DNA of 64,000 nt from contig NZ_CP059322.2 in NCBI RefSeq assembly GCF_013694245.2, positions 6,269,001 to 6,333,000 of the forward strand, in the 5' to 3' direction. The notes beneath the pieces are model-generated. The model searched no databases and was not told the origin of the DNA. It saw only the letters and a list, made by a program, of their open reading frames with translations. How positions within the stretch are numbered: position 1 is the stretch's first letter; every line of letters begins with the position of its first letter. Made by a program: the position numbers and the translations under genes. This stretch comes from Micromonospora ferruginea (GTDB lineage Bacteria > Actinomycetota > Actinomycetes > Mycobacteriales > Micromonosporaceae). Positions 7,650-16,867 of the stretch are shown piece by piece.

Positions 7650-9005
7650 ATGGGCCGGTTGTTCGGCACGGACGGCGTACGCGGGCGGGCGAACGCGGAT
7701 CTCACCCCGGAGTTGGCGCTGGCGGTCGCGGTGGCCGCGGCCCACACACTGGCCGAGACGGACCGGAGCCATCCGCCGCTGGCCGTGGTGGGCCGGGACA
7801 CCCGGGCCAGCGGCGAGATGCTGGAGGCGGCCGTGGTCGCCGGCCTGACCAGCGCGGGCGCCAACGTGGTCCGGGTCGGCGTGCTGCCCACCCCGGCGGT
7901 GGCGTTCCTCACCGCCGAGATCAAGGCCGACCTCGGCGTCATGCTCTCCGCCTCGCACAACCCGATGCCGGACAACGGCATCAAGCTCTTCGCGGCCGGC
8001 GGGCACAAGCTGCCCGACGAGATCGAGATGCGGATCGAGGCGGCCGTCGAGGCGAACGCCACCACCGCCTGGGAGCGTCCGATCGGCGCCGGCGTGGGCC
8101 GGGTCAACGACCTGCTCGACGGCGCCGACCACTACGTGCAGCACCTGGTCGGCACCGTGCCGCACCGCCTCGACGGGATCAAGGTCGTGGTCGACTGCGC
8201 CAACGGCGCGGCGGCCGACGTGGCCCCGGTCGCCTACCGGGAGGCCGGCGCCGAGGTCATCGCCATCCACGCCGAGCCGGACGGGCTCAACATCAACGAC
8301 GAGTGCGGCTCCAACCACATCGACGCGCTGCGCGCCGCCGTGGTCGAGCACGGCGCGCACCTCGGCCTCGCCCACGACGGCGACGCCGACCGGTGCGTCG
8401 CGGTCACCGCCGACGGCGTGGAGGTCGACGGCGACCAGGTCATGGCGATCCTCGCCCTGGCCATGCGCGAGGCCGGCGAGCTGACCCAGGACACCCTGGT
8501 CGCCACCGTGATGAGCAACCTCGGCCTGCGGCTGGCCATGTCCGCGCACGGCATCCGGCTGGTCGAGACCAAGGTCGGCGACCGGTACGTGCTGGAGGAG
8601 CTGCGCGCCTCCGGCCTGGCGCTGGGCGGCGAGCAGAGCGGCCACATCGTGCTGCCCGCGTACGCCACCACCGGCGACGGTGTGCTCACCGGCCTGCACC
8701 TGATGGCCCGGATGGCGGCCACCGGCACCTCCCTGGCCGAGCTGGCCGCCGTGGTCACCAAGCTGCCCCAGGTGCTGATCAACGTGCCGGTCGGCGACCG
8801 TACCGTCGGCGCCGCCGCGCCGGCCGTGCGCGCCGAGGTCGAGCGGGCCGAGGCGGAGCTGGGCGAGACCGGCCGGGTGCTGCTCCGCCCGTCCGGCACC
8901 GAGCCGCTGGTGCGGGTCATGGTCGAGGCGGCCACCGAGGCCACCGCGCGCGAGGTCGCCGAGCGCATCGCCGGGCACGTCCGGACCGCAAGCCCGGTCG
9001 GCTGA
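7650..9005 (+). CDS. glmM: Phosphoglucosamine mutase
   Basis: 451 residues. It converts glucosamine-6-phosphate to glucosamine-1-phosphate on the route to UDP-N-acetylglucosamine for peptidoglycan. MGRLFGTDGVRGRAN opens the protein. The phosphoserine loop MLSASHNPM places the catalytic serine at residue 102, HDGDADRC is the Mg-binding loop, GGEQSGH binds sugar, and RPSGTEPLVRVMVE binds phosphate near the C-terminus. The ATG at 7650 follows ACGGAGG by nine bases. Its pathway partner glmS is at 17102, so the two amino-sugar steps lie within 10 kb. Confidence 0.97.
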   Translation: MGRLFGTDGVRGRANADLTPELALAVAVAAAHTLAETDRSHPPLAVVGRDTRASGEMLEAAVVAGLTSAGANVVRVGVLPTPAVAFLTAEIKADLGVMLSASHNPMPDNGIKLFAAGGHKLPDEIEMRIEAAVEANATTAWERPIGAGVGRVNDLLDGADHYVQHLVGTVPHRLDGIKVVVDCANGAAADVAPVAYREAGAEVIAIHAEPDGLNINDECGSNHIDALRAAVVEHGAHLGLAHDGDADRCVAVTADGVEVDGDQVMAILALAMREAGELTQDTLVATVMSNLGLRLAMSAHGIRLVETKVGDRYVLEELRASGLALGGEQSGHIVLPAYATTGDGVLTGLHLMARMAATGTSLAELAAVVTKLPQVLINVPVGDRTVGAAAPAVRAEVERAEAELGETGRVLLRPSGTEPLVRVMVEAATEATAREVAERIAGHVRTASPVG

Positions 9006-9011
9006 GCGGGC

Positions 9012-9032
9012 CCGCCGGCGGTGTGCCGGCGG
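9012..9032. terminator. Bidirectional hairpin between glmM and the ABC ATPase gene
   Basis: CCGCCGGC-GGTGT-GCCGGCGG (9012-9032) fills nearly all of the 27-base gap between these convergent genes and could end transcription from both sides. Confidence 0.55.
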
Positions 9033-9779
9033 TCAGAGTCGCAGGCGGGAGGCCCGGTCGAACGTGTCGGCCGGGTCTTCGCCGTCGGTGAGGTCGACGT
9101 CCTCGACGATCCGGCCGTCGCCCAGCCGGATCAGCCGGTCGCAGCGGGCGGCGATGGCCCGTTCGTGCGTGGCCAGCAGGATCGTCATGCCGTGCCGCTC
9201 GCGCAGCTCCAGCAGCAGGTCGAGGATCTGCGCACCGGTGGTGGAGTCCAGGTTGCCGGTGGGCTCGTCGGCCAGCAGCAGTCGGGGCCGGCCCATCAGC
9301 GCCCGCGCGATGGCGACCCGCTGCTGCTGGCCGCCGGAGAGCTGGGCCGGCAGGGCCCGTTCCCGGTCGGCCAGGCCGACGGCGGCCAGCAGCTCGCGGG
9401 CCCGGGCCTGGTGGTCGGCCCGGCCGGGGCGGGGCAGCACCGGCGCGATCACGTTGTCCAGCACGGTCAGCGCCGGCAGCAGGTGGTAGCGCTGGAAGAC
9501 GAAACCGACCCGTTGCCGGTAGCGGGCCAGCGCGGCCCGGCGCAGCGCGGTGATCTCCACGTCGTCCACGGTGAGGCTGCCCCGGTCGGCCCGTTCGATC
9601 GCGCCGATCAGGTGCAGCAGCGTCGACTTGCCCGAGCCGCTCGGCCCGGTCAGCGCGGTCACCGAACCGCCCGCGATCTCCAGCGACACCCCGTTGACGG
9701 CGGTGAGCCGCTCGGTGCCGGACCGGAACTCACGGACCAGCCCGTCCGTGCGTACGGTGCTTCCGGTGGTCGGGTCCAT
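9033..9779 (-). CDS. MacB/LolD-type ABC transporter ATPase
   Basis: 248 residues. All ATPase motifs are present: Walker A GPSGSGKST, Q-loop VFQRYHLLP, signature LSGGQQQRVAIARAL, Walker B LLLADEPTGNLDS and the H-loop ATHE. The sequence type (RYHLLPALTVLDNV and DEPTGNLD) is that of the MacB/FtsE/LolD group that powers FtsX-like permeases. The ATG at 9779 follows GAGGAG by five bases. A GTG at 9785 overlapping the permease stop is an alternative. It is coupled to the permease gene immediately upstream. The cargo (lipoprotein, peptide or antibiotic) is unknown. Confidence 0.9.
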   Translation of the reverse strand: MDPTTGSTVRTDGLVREFRSGTERLTAVNGVSLEIAGGSVTALTGPSGSGKSTLLHLIGAIERADRGSLTVDDVEITALRRAALARYRQRVGFVFQRYHLLPALTVLDNVIAPVLPRPGRADHQARARELLAAVGLADRERALPAQLSGGQQQRVAIARALMGRPRLLLADEPTGNLDSTTGAQILDLLLELRERHGMTILLATHERAIAARCDRLIRLGDGRIVEDVDLTDGEDPADTFDRASRLRL

Positions 9780-9781
9780 GG

Positions 9782-12589
9782 TCACTCCTCGGCGAGCAGT
9801 CGGGCGGTGGGCAGGCGGCGGAGCAGGCCGGCCGGTACGAGCGCCGCGAGGCAGGTGACCAGCACCCCGGCGGCGGCGACCACCGCGGCCACGGCCACCA
9901 GCGCGGCCGGCACGTCGCCGACGAGCCAGGCCGCGCCGCCGAGGCCGAGGCCGGCGCCGGTGAGCGCGCCGAGCCCGCCGAGGAACAGGGCCTGGTAGCC
10001 GATCAGACGGCCGAGCGCGCCGTCGGTCCAGCCGGTGGCCCGCAGGGTGGCCAGCTCGGTGGCCCGGTCGCGGACGTCGAGGTAGACGACGTCGGCGACG
10101 GCGGCGGCGCCGAGCAGCACGGTGGCCACGGCGGCCAGGGTGTCCGCGCCGCGCACGCTCAACGACACGGTGTCGCCGAGCAGGCTGCCGACGACGGCCC
10201 CGCGGAAGGCGAAGGAGACGGCGCCGACCAGGGTGAGCGCGGCCACGCCGATGGCGAGCGCGGCGGCGCCGAGCAGGGTGCGCCCGGGCACGCGGGCCAG
10301 GTTGACCAGGGCCATCCCGGCGACGGTCCGGGTCCGGCGGGCCCGCAGGGCACCGGACACCGGCGGGCGCAGGGCGGCGGCCGGGTGGGCGCGCGCCGCC
10401 CGCAGCGCCGGCGCCAGGCCCGCGACCAGCGCCAGCAGCAGGGCCACCGGTACGGCGAGCAGGGCCCGCCCCCAGTCGACGCCGATGTCGAGGGCGTGGC
10501 CGAGTGGCACGGCGAGGCCGACGGCGAGCAGCCCGGCGACCAGCCCCAGCGCGGCGACCTCGCCGAGGACGAGCGCGCCGATGCGACGGGCCGGCCAGCC
10601 GAGGCAGGCCAGCACGGCCAGTTCGGCGCGGCGGTCCCGGACGGCGGCGGTGACCGCGTTGCCGAGGAAGAGCGCGCAGACCACCAGCACCAGCGCGAAC
10701 AGCACGGCGCTCTTGCGGTCGACCGCCCGGGTGATGACCGAGGCGACGCCGAGGGCGGACCAGTTCTCGGTCAACCGCAGGTCGGGGCGGCCGAAGGTGC
10801 CGGCGGGCAGCTCGACGGTCTGCGGGGCGGGGGAGGAGCCGAGCGTGATGTCCACGTCGAGGCCGGTGGTGGTGGCGATCCGCTCGGCGATCAGCCGGAC
10901 CCGCTCGGCGGCGCGCTCACGGTAGCCGTCCACGCCGGCGACCCGGACCCGGATCGCGCTGATCGGCGCGGCCCGTTGCGGGCTGCTGCCGCCCTTGAGC
11001 AGCTCGGGCACGGCGGCGAGCGTGGTCAGCAACAGTGGTGGCGCGGTGAGGTAGCCGGCCGGGTTGCCGCTGGGCTCCAGCGGCTCGCCGCCCAGCGCGG
11101 CGCGGCTGGCGTCGTCGGCGCCCGCGGCGCGCGGTGGCTCGTACGTCTCCAGCGGCACCTTGCCCAGGTCGCTGAACCCGGCCAGCTTCTCCGGGTCGAA
11201 GGAGCCCACCGAGCGCCAGCCCCGCACGTCGGCGAGGGACCGGCCGGACGACGGCAGCCCGAGCGCGGCCAGCGGCCGGAACGGCGTGTCGGCGGTGAGC
11301 CAGGGGCGGGGGATGGCGATGGCGCGGTCGTTGCCGGCGTACACCTGGGGGTTCGCCTCGGCCGGCCGCGCCCGGAGGCTGCCGTCGGGCTGGCGGTCGT
11401 AGCTGGTCCGGCCGGGCTGCACCACCCGGGCGAGCTGGCCCGCGCAGCAGTCCGGCTGACCGGCGAGCTGTGCCTGGTACGCGGCGGCGATCCGCTGGTC
11501 GGCGCCGCCCACCCGGGTGGTCGGGGCACCGCGCAGCACCCGGCCGAGGTCCTCCGGCGCGACGTCGCCGAGACCGCCCCGCGGGGTGATCCGGTGCCAG
11601 GTGGTGCGGACCGTGCCGTCCAGGTAGGGCCGCGCGCTGACCAGCACCGGAACGGTGTGCACCCGGGTGCCCGGGGTCCGTCGCGTCCGCATCGTGTCGG
11701 TCCGGTCCAGCGGCCGGCCGCTGACGACGGACCCGGCCAGGCCGACCAGTCGCTGTTCGGCGTCCGGGTCGACGGCCGCGAGCAGGAACGGCACGGTCAC
11801 CTTCGGCCGGACCACGAGCCGGTCGGACCGCCGGCTCGACGGTGAGCCGGGGGCGGGGCCCTCGAACCGTCCGTCGGGCAGCAGCCGGACCGCCTCGACC
11901 GACCAGACCTGCCGGTCGGTGAGAGTGTTCATGGCCGGGGCGAGGTACCAGCGCGGGTCGCAGACGGGCGCGCTGCGCCCCGGTGACAGCACCTCCCGGG
12001 GCACGTCGCCGCAGAGCTGCGAGTCGTAGCTGCGGCCGTCGCTGTACGGGATCGCGTCGGCGCGGAAGCCGAGGTCGGTGCGGGCGTAGAGCAGCGGACG
12101 CGTGGTGACGTAGACGTAGATCGGTTGCGCGACGGCGCGGCTCGACCCGCGTTCGGCGAGGAACGTGCGGTCGACCCGGATCACCTGCCGCTCCAGCGAG
12201 CGGTCCACCGCGGCGGTCAGGTCGAGCGGCAGCTCGACCTCGGTGGTGGAGTGACCCAGCATGGCGATCGGGGCCGCGACGTCCACCCCGTCGACCGCCT
12301 TGACCTGGTCGTACTGGGCGGTGGTGATGCCGCCGTAGGTGCCGGAGAGGTAGTTGGGCCGGACCAGTCCGCGCTCCGCCTCCAGCGGGGTGCGCGTGCC
12401 CTTCGGCCGGACCAGGATGTCGTAGGCGGCGCGGGTGTTCCGCTCGACGGCGCCGGTGACAGCGAGCCGGGACGTGGTGGTGGCCCCGGTGAGGACGACG
12501 AAGCCGGTGGTGGCGACCAGCGCGCCGAGCAGCAGTGCGACCGACCGTCCGGCGCGACCGCGCAGTTGACCCCAGATGAACCCGACCAT
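9782..12589 (-). CDS. Large FtsX-like ABC permease
   Basis: A 935-residue membrane protein. One N-terminal membrane helix (VALLLGALVATTGFVVLTG) is followed by an extracytoplasmic domain of roughly 500 residues. An FtsX domain starting near residue 620 (AVLFALVLVVCALFLGNAV) and further helices lead to the C-terminus, including a second FtsX-like core. Together with the ATPase at 9033 it forms a MacB-like mechanotransmission exporter. The ATG at 12589 (MVGFIWGQLRGRAGR) is chosen because the hydrophobic segment follows directly; the frame runs further upstream only as antisense to the PadR gene. Its divergent neighbour is a PadR regulator with palindromes in the shared promoter, pointing to repression by that protein. 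Confidence 0.88.
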   Translation of the reverse strand: MVGFIWGQLRGRAGRSVALLLGALVATTGFVVLTGATTTSRLAVTGAVERNTRAAYDILVRPKGTRTPLEAERGLVRPNYLSGTYGGITTAQYDQVKAVDGVDVAAPIAMLGHSTTEVELPLDLTAAVDRSLERQVIRVDRTFLAERGSSRAVAQPIYVYVTTRPLLYARTDLGFRADAIPYSDGRSYDSQLCGDVPREVLSPGRSAPVCDPRWYLAPAMNTLTDRQVWSVEAVRLLPDGRFEGPAPGSPSSRRSDRLVVRPKVTVPFLLAAVDPDAEQRLVGLAGSVVSGRPLDRTDTMRTRRTPGTRVHTVPVLVSARPYLDGTVRTTWHRITPRGGLGDVAPEDLGRVLRGAPTTRVGGADQRIAAAYQAQLAGQPDCCAGQLARVVQPGRTSYDRQPDGSLRARPAEANPQVYAGNDRAIAIPRPWLTADTPFRPLAALGLPSSGRSLADVRGWRSVGSFDPEKLAGFSDLGKVPLETYEPPRAAGADDASRAALGGEPLEPSGNPAGYLTAPPLLLTTLAAVPELLKGGSSPQRAAPISAIRVRVAGVDGYRERAAERVRLIAERIATTTGLDVDITLGSSPAPQTVELPAGTFGRPDLRLTENWSALGVASVITRAVDRKSAVLFALVLVVCALFLGNAVTAAVRDRRAELAVLACLGWPARRIGALVLGEVAALGLVAGLLAVGLAVPLGHALDIGVDWGRALLAVPVALLLALVAGLAPALRAARAHPAAALRPPVSGALRARRTRTVAGMALVNLARVPGRTLLGAAALAIGVAALTLVGAVSFAFRGAVVGSLLGDTVSLSVRGADTLAAVATVLLGAAAVADVVYLDVRDRATELATLRATGWTDGALGRLIGYQALFLGGLGALTGAGLGLGGAAWLVGDVPAALVAVAAVVAAAGVLVTCLAALVPAGLLRRLPTARLLAEE

Positions 12590-12600
12590 GGCGCCTCCCC

Positions 12601-12615
12601 GTGTGCTGAGCACAC
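12601..12615. promoter_or_regulatory. 15-bp palindrome in the exporter/PadR promoter region
   Basis: GTGTGCT-G-AGCACAC is a perfect palindrome around one central base, 12 bases upstream of the permease start codon. It probably binds a dimeric regulator. Confidence 0.5.
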
Positions 12616-12626
12616 TGTGCGCGATA

Positions 12627-12639
12627 CATTGTGACAATG
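12627..12639. promoter_or_regulatory. PadR-type operator CATTGT-G-ACAATG
   Basis: A perfect 6-1-6 palindrome inside the AT-rich stretch TACATTGTGACAATGCA, 46 bases before the PadR gene. PadR family operators are typically short ATGT/ACAT-like palindromes next to the regulator gene, so this is the likely autoregulatory site. Binding is inferred from position and symmetry. Confidence 0.55.
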
Positions 12640-12685
12640 CAAGGCCCCGCCCGGGTGCCTGTCCCGATCCGGATCGGAGAAGACG

Positions 12686-13294
12686 GTGGCGATCCAGCAC
12701 GCGGTCCTCGCCCTGCTCGCCCGCGGGCCCAGCTACGGCTACGAGTTGAAGAGCGCGTTCGAGACGGCGGTCGGGCCGCAGTGGGGCCCGCTCAACATCG
12801 GCCACCTCTACCAGATCCTCGACCGGCTCTCCCGCGACGGACTGGTGGTCGCCGAACGACAGCCCCAACCGGTCAAGCCCGACCGGGTGGTCTACGAGAT
12901 CACCGACGACGGCCGCGCCGAACTCGACCGCTGGCTGACCGCGCCCAGCCCGCGCAGCGGCGGCTTCCGGGACGACTTCTTCCTCAAGGTGACCGCCGCC
13001 GCCCGGTCCGGCAGGCCCGACGTGGTGCGTGGCGTGCTGACCAACCAGCGCGGCCACCTCATGCGCGAGCTGCGCAACCTCGACGGGCTGCGGCGCGGCG
13101 CCGACGACCCGGTGGTCCGGCTGCTGCTCTCGGCCGCCGGCCGGCACGTCGAGGCCGACCTGGCCTTCGTCGACGACGCCGAGGCGGCGCTGCTCGCCGA
13201 CGGCGGCGCCACGCTCGCCGGCCTCGCCGCCTCGGCCACCCCCGCCGTCGAGCCCCCGGTGACCGGACCCGACGCGGCCCGCGCCGCCGGCTGA
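12686..13294 (+). CDS. PadR-family transcriptional regulator
   Basis: 202 residues. The N-terminal winged helix is typical PadR: AILALLARGPSYGYEL-like opening (here VLALLARGPSYGYELKSAFE), then GHLYQILDRLSRDGLV and YEITDDGRAELDRWL. The C-terminal part (PadR Vir-like, residues about 95-180) would form the dimer helix. The GTG at 12686 gives (V)AIQHAVLALLARG, the usual N-terminus. It stands divergent from the FtsX/MacB exporter, an arrangement common for PadR repressors of drug or peptide exporters. Confidence 0.92.
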   Translation: MAIQHAVLALLARGPSYGYELKSAFETAVGPQWGPLNIGHLYQILDRLSRDGLVVAERQPQPVKPDRVVYEITDDGRAELDRWLTAPSPRSGGFRDDFFLKVTAAARSGRPDVVRGVLTNQRGHLMRELRNLDGLRRGADDPVVRLLLSAAGRHVEADLAFVDDAEAALLADGGATLAGLAASATPAVEPPVTGPDAARAAG

Positions 13295-13316
13295 GCCGCC
13301 GCCCCGCTCCGGCGGC
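13295..13316. terminator. Hairpin between convergent PadR and aldolase genes
   Basis: GCCGCCG (13295-13301) and CGGCGGC (13310-13316) form a GC-only stem with an eight-base loop, placed between two 3' ends. Confidence 0.4.
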
Positions 13317-13331
13317 GCGCGGGCGCCGCGA

Positions 13332-14432
13332 TCAGGGCAGGCGGCGCAGGAAGCGGTCGGCCAGCTCGCGTACGCCGTCGGCATCCAGCTCCAGCGCCGG
13401 CCCGGCGATCGTCACCTCCGCCAGCGCCAGACCCGGCACCTCACTGTCCCGCCAGCCGCCGACGAACCAGGCCCGCTCCTGTTCGGCGAGCGCGACGTTC
13501 GCCGCGTCGAGCACAGACGCCGGATACGGCAGCCAGAACCGGAACTGGTGGGTGTGCGGCGGGGCCGGATGGACCCGGGCGCCGGGCAGCGCCGCCAGCG
13601 TCTCGGCCACCACCTTCGCGTGCCCCACGTAGCCGGCCAGCCGGGGCAGCTCCCGCTCCAGCCCGGCCAGCGCGGCGAGCGCCACCGGCCACTGCTGGAA
13701 CAGCGTGCCGCCGTGCCGGTGCCGCCAGGCGCGGGCGAACCGGACCAGCTCCTCGTCGCCGGCCAGCACCGCGCCGGAGTGGCCGCCGAGCGACTTGTAG
13801 AGCGAGACGTACGTGCTGTCGGCCAGCGCCGCGATCTCGGCCGTCGAGTAGCCCAGATGGACCGTCGACTCCCAGAGCCGGGCACCGTCGAGGTGCACCC
13901 GGGCGCCCCGCGCCCGCGCCGCCGCGACCACGGCGACCAGCTCGTCCCAGGTCGGCAGCACGAACCCGGCGTCGCGCAGCGGCAACTCCAGGCAGAGCGT
14001 GCCGATCGGCTCGTCGAGCGCGGCCACCTCGGCGGCCGTCGGGTTGCGCGGCGCGGTCGTGGTGCGCACCGCCCGCACGCCGGTGAGCAGCGCGTACGCG
14101 TCCCGCTCGTGCAGCAGCGGGTGGCTGAGCGGGTGCAGGCCCACACCGGGGCGGCCGGTCAGCTCCGCGCCGTACCGCATGGCGACCTGCTGGGCCATCG
14201 TGCCGGACGGGAACAGCGCGGCGGCCTCCGCGCCGAGCAGCTCGGCGACCCGCGCCTCCAGCTCCGCCACCGCCCCGCCCTCACCGTAGAAGTCGGGCAG
14301 GTCGTCACCGGCCACCGCGGCCAGCGCGGCCACCTGCTCCCGCACCGTCGCCGGGCGTACGCCGGAGAGCATCGTCCCGCAGCCGCGCTGGGCGGCCAGC
14401 CGGCGCAGCCGCTCGGCGTACCCGTCGCTCAT
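13332..14432 (-). CDS. Threonine-aldolase-like PLP enzyme
   Basis: 366 residues of the beta-eliminating lyase/low-specificity threonine aldolase family, which splits beta-hydroxy amino acids into glycine and an aldehyde using PLP. Seen are the PLP environment GAEAAALFPSGTMAQQ, the aspartate segment ARVHLDGARLWES and the lysine region STYVSLYKSLGGHSGAVLAG, where the lysine should form the internal aldimine. The ATG at 14432 (MSDGYAERLRRL) overlaps the stop of the upstream aminotransferase gene (ATGA), so the two PLP enzymes are probably coupled. Substrate stereospecificity cannot be read from sequence. Confidence 0.85.
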   Translation of the reverse strand: MSDGYAERLRRLAAQRGCGTMLSGVRPATVREQVAALAAVAGDDLPDFYGEGGAVAELEARVAELLGAEAAALFPSGTMAQQVAMRYGAELTGRPGVGLHPLSHPLLHERDAYALLTGVRAVRTTTAPRNPTAAEVAALDEPIGTLCLELPLRDAGFVLPTWDELVAVVAAARARGARVHLDGARLWESTVHLGYSTAEIAALADSTYVSLYKSLGGHSGAVLAGDEELVRFARAWRHRHGGTLFQQWPVALAALAGLERELPRLAGYVGHAKVVAETLAALPGARVHPAPPHTHQFRFWLPYPASVLDAANVALAEQERAWFVGGWRDSEVPGLALAEVTIAGPALELDADGVRELADRFLRRLP

Positions 14433-15616
14433 CGGTCCTCCCGGAGCCGGCCCAGCCGGGTCACCGCCTCGGCGAGCACCTCCGGTCGCTTGCAGAACGC
14501 GAACCGGACCAGCCGGCGGCCCGCCGCCACGTCGTCGTAGAAGACCTGCGTGGGCACCGCCACCACCCCGCACCGCTCCGGCAGGGCCCGGCAGAACTCC
14601 ACCCCGTCCCGGCCGCCGAGCGGGGAGACGTCGGCGGTGACGAAGTAGGTGCCGTCCGGCGCCAGCACGCCGAACCCGGCGTCGGCGAGCCCGGCGACCA
14701 ACTGGTCCCGCCGGCGTTGCAGGTCGTCACGGAACCCGGTGAAGTATGCGTCCGGCAGCCCGAGCGCCACCGCCACCGCCGGTTGCAGCGGGCCCGCGTT
14801 GACGAACGTGAGGAACTGCTTCACCCGCAGCACGGCGGCGACCAGCGACGCTGGGCCGCTCACCCAGCCGACCTTCCAGCCGGTGCAGGAGAACGTCTTG
14901 CCGGCCGAGGAGACCCGCAGGGTCCGCGCCCGCATGCCGGGCAGCGTGGCCAGCGGCACGTGCGGCGCGGCGGCGTCGGTGAACACCAGGTGCTCGTAGA
15001 CCTCGTCGGTCACCGCGTACGCGTCGTGCTCCTGGCACAGCGCGGCGACCAGGGCCAGCTCGTCGGCGGTGCAGACCTTCCCGGTCGGGTTGTGCGGCGA
15101 GTTCAGCAGCACCAGCCGGGTCCGCGGTCCGAACGCCGCGCGCAGCTCCGCCGGGTCGAAGGCGTACCGGCCGTCCGCGCCGGGGCGCAGCGTCACCGGG
15201 CGGCGCACCGCGCCGGCCAACGCGATCGAGGCCGCGTACGAGTCGTAGTACGGCTCGAAGCAGACCACCTCGTCACCCGGCTCGCAGAGCGCGAGGATGC
15301 TCGCCGCGATCGCCTCGGTGGCGCCGGCGGTCACCACGATCTCGCCGTCCGGGTCGTACTCCAGGTTCCAGAACCGGCGCTGGTGGGCCGCCACGGCCGC
15401 GCGCAGCGCGGGGATCCCCGGGCCCGGCGGGTACTGGTTGTGGCCGGTGCGCAGCGCCTCGGCGGCGGCGGCCAGCATCTCCGGCGGGCCGTCCGTGTCC
15501 GGGAAGCCCTGCCCCAGGTTGACCGCGCCGGTGCGCACGGCCAGCGCGGACATCTCGGCGAAGATGGTGGTGCCGAACGGCCGCATCCGGGCCACCAGCG
15601 GATCGGTCGTCGTCAC
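14429..15616 (-). CDS. DapC-like pyridoxal-phosphate aminotransferase
   Basis: 395 residues, fold-type I aminotransferase. The sequence MRPFGTTIFAEMSALAVRTGAV, GQGFPDTDGPPEML and NQYPPGPG closely follows what I recall of the mycobacterial N-succinyldiaminopimelate aminotransferase DapC. The PLP lysine lies in SSAGKTFSCTGWKVGW, and NSPHNPTGKV is the conserved Asn-Pro-hairpin motif. DapC would act in lysine/diaminopimelate synthesis; related enzymes use methionine or kynurenine, so the symbol is withheld. The GTG at 15616 gives (V)TTTDPLVARMRPF; no better start is seen upstream. Confidence 0.85.
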   Translation of the reverse strand: MTTTDPLVARMRPFGTTIFAEMSALAVRTGAVNLGQGFPDTDGPPEMLAAAAEALRTGHNQYPPGPGIPALRAAVAAHQRRFWNLEYDPDGEIVVTAGATEAIAASILALCEPGDEVVCFEPYYDSYAASIALAGAVRRPVTLRPGADGRYAFDPAELRAAFGPRTRLVLLNSPHNPTGKVCTADELALVAALCQEHDAYAVTDEVYEHLVFTDAAAPHVPLATLPGMRARTLRVSSAGKTFSCTGWKVGWVSGPASLVAAVLRVKQFLTFVNAGPLQPAVAVALGLPDAYFTGFRDDLQRRRDQLVAGLADAGFGVLAPDGTYFVTADVSPLGGRDGVEFCRALPERCGVVAVPTQVFYDDVAAGRRLVRFAFCKRPEVLAEAVTRLGRLREDR

Positions 15617-15676
15617 GGCGGCCAGCCTACGGCCCGGCGCCGACGCCGCAAGCCCACTACCCACCCGTCTGCGGCG

Positions 15677-16749
15677 TCACCATCCGAAGCAGGTCGCTAT
15701 CCAGTCCGTCGCGGTCGACTCCTGGGAGACGACCTTTCCGTCGATGGTGATCCGGCAGGTCACCCCGTCGCGTTGTTGGTTGTCGGCCACGGCGACGATC
15801 TGCACCTGTTTCCGGTCGTTGGCGGTGAACGTCAGCCGCCACGGTGGCTTCATCCTGTCGACGTGGACGAAGTCGCCATTGGCGTCGTAGAAGTCAACAT
15901 TGGCTGCTCCCGTGCCGGTGACCTCGTAGACCACTCTGAACCGGCCGGGCCCGCCCGAGGGGGTGGTGGCCGGCGCGGCCTGCGCCGGAGTGGTCGGTGC
16001 CGGAGCGGCCGGCGTCAGAGTCGGCTCGTCGGGGCCGTAGACGTAGGGCTCGTCGTAGGGCTCACCGGATGAGGTCACCCCGTTGACGAAGCCGCCGAGC
16101 GCTCCCAGGCCGACGCAGCCGCAGAAGGCCAGCACCACCGCGACCACGACGGTGATCACCAGCCCGAGCACCCAACCCCTGCTCGACCGGCGCGGCACCC
16201 CGCCGGGATACGCGTACGGCGGCGGGTAGGGCCCCGGCGGGTACGGGCCGGCGGGGTACGGCGGCGGCGGGTACGGCCCGGCGGGATACGGCCCGGCCGG
16301 TTGCGACCCGCGTGGATACGACCCGCCCGGGTGGGACGCGGGTGGGTACGGCCCGGTCGGGTACGGCCCGGTCGGGTACGGCCCGGTCGGGGAGGGCCGG
16401 CGGCCAGCCCGGCGCGTCCGGTCCGGCGGGTCCGTCGGTCGGGCGGGATCGACCCGTGGCGTCGAGGTCGTCGGGTGCGGCCGGCCGGACGGCCGGGTGG
16501 CCGGTCCCGCCCGGCCGGTCGGCGTCCGACGGGGTGGGCGGGCCGGTCGGGGTGGGCGGGCCGGTCGGGTCGCTGCCGGGCGGTGCCCACGGGCTCGGCT
16601 CCGAGGGCGTCCAGGGTGCGGGCGGCGTCCAGGGCTGCGGCGCGGCCAGCGGATCCGGCGGCGTCCAGGCAGCGGGCTCCCCGGCGGCCGGTGCCACGGT
16701 CGGGTCCGCCGGGCCGGGGGTCGGCTCGGGGAGGGGTCGTCTCGGACAT
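15677..16749 (-). pseudogene. MmpS-like membrane protein gene broken by two +1 frameshifts
   Basis: The gene reads MSETTP from the ATG at 16749, continues in a second frame through a Pro/Trp-rich region (WTPPDPLAAPQPW, WTPPAPWTPSEPSPW), and ends in a third frame. That last frame has PTGPYP repeats, one membrane helix (GWVLGLVITVVVAVVLAF) and an MmpS-like beta domain (RVVYEVTGTGAANVDFYDANG, VTCRITIDGKVVSQ, CFGW). Frames change at C-runs on the coding strand at 16733-16736 and 16389-16392. Removing one base at each restores a single 356-residue frame. The intact protein would be a bitopic envelope protein with a cytoplasmic Pro-rich arm. The 173 residues from GTG 16198 would still give the anchored domain alone. 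Degeneration and assembly error cannot be told apart here. Confidence 0.7.
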
Positions 16750-16867
16750 CGGCTCAGCTCACAGGGGTACGGCGCGGACGACGCGGAGGGGGCGAGGCGG
16801 GCCCTCAATGTAGGGGCTCACCGCCATCCGCGCGCCCCCGCGGTTCCGCCGGTCGGGCCGCTCGGCC

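Noticed and set aside
16062..16808. Independent Pro-rich protein starting at TTG 16808
   Set aside because: Its Pro/Trp part fits better as the middle section of the frameshifted MmpS-like gene that begins MSETTP at 16749; the start codon is poor and the tail is out-of-frame sequence.
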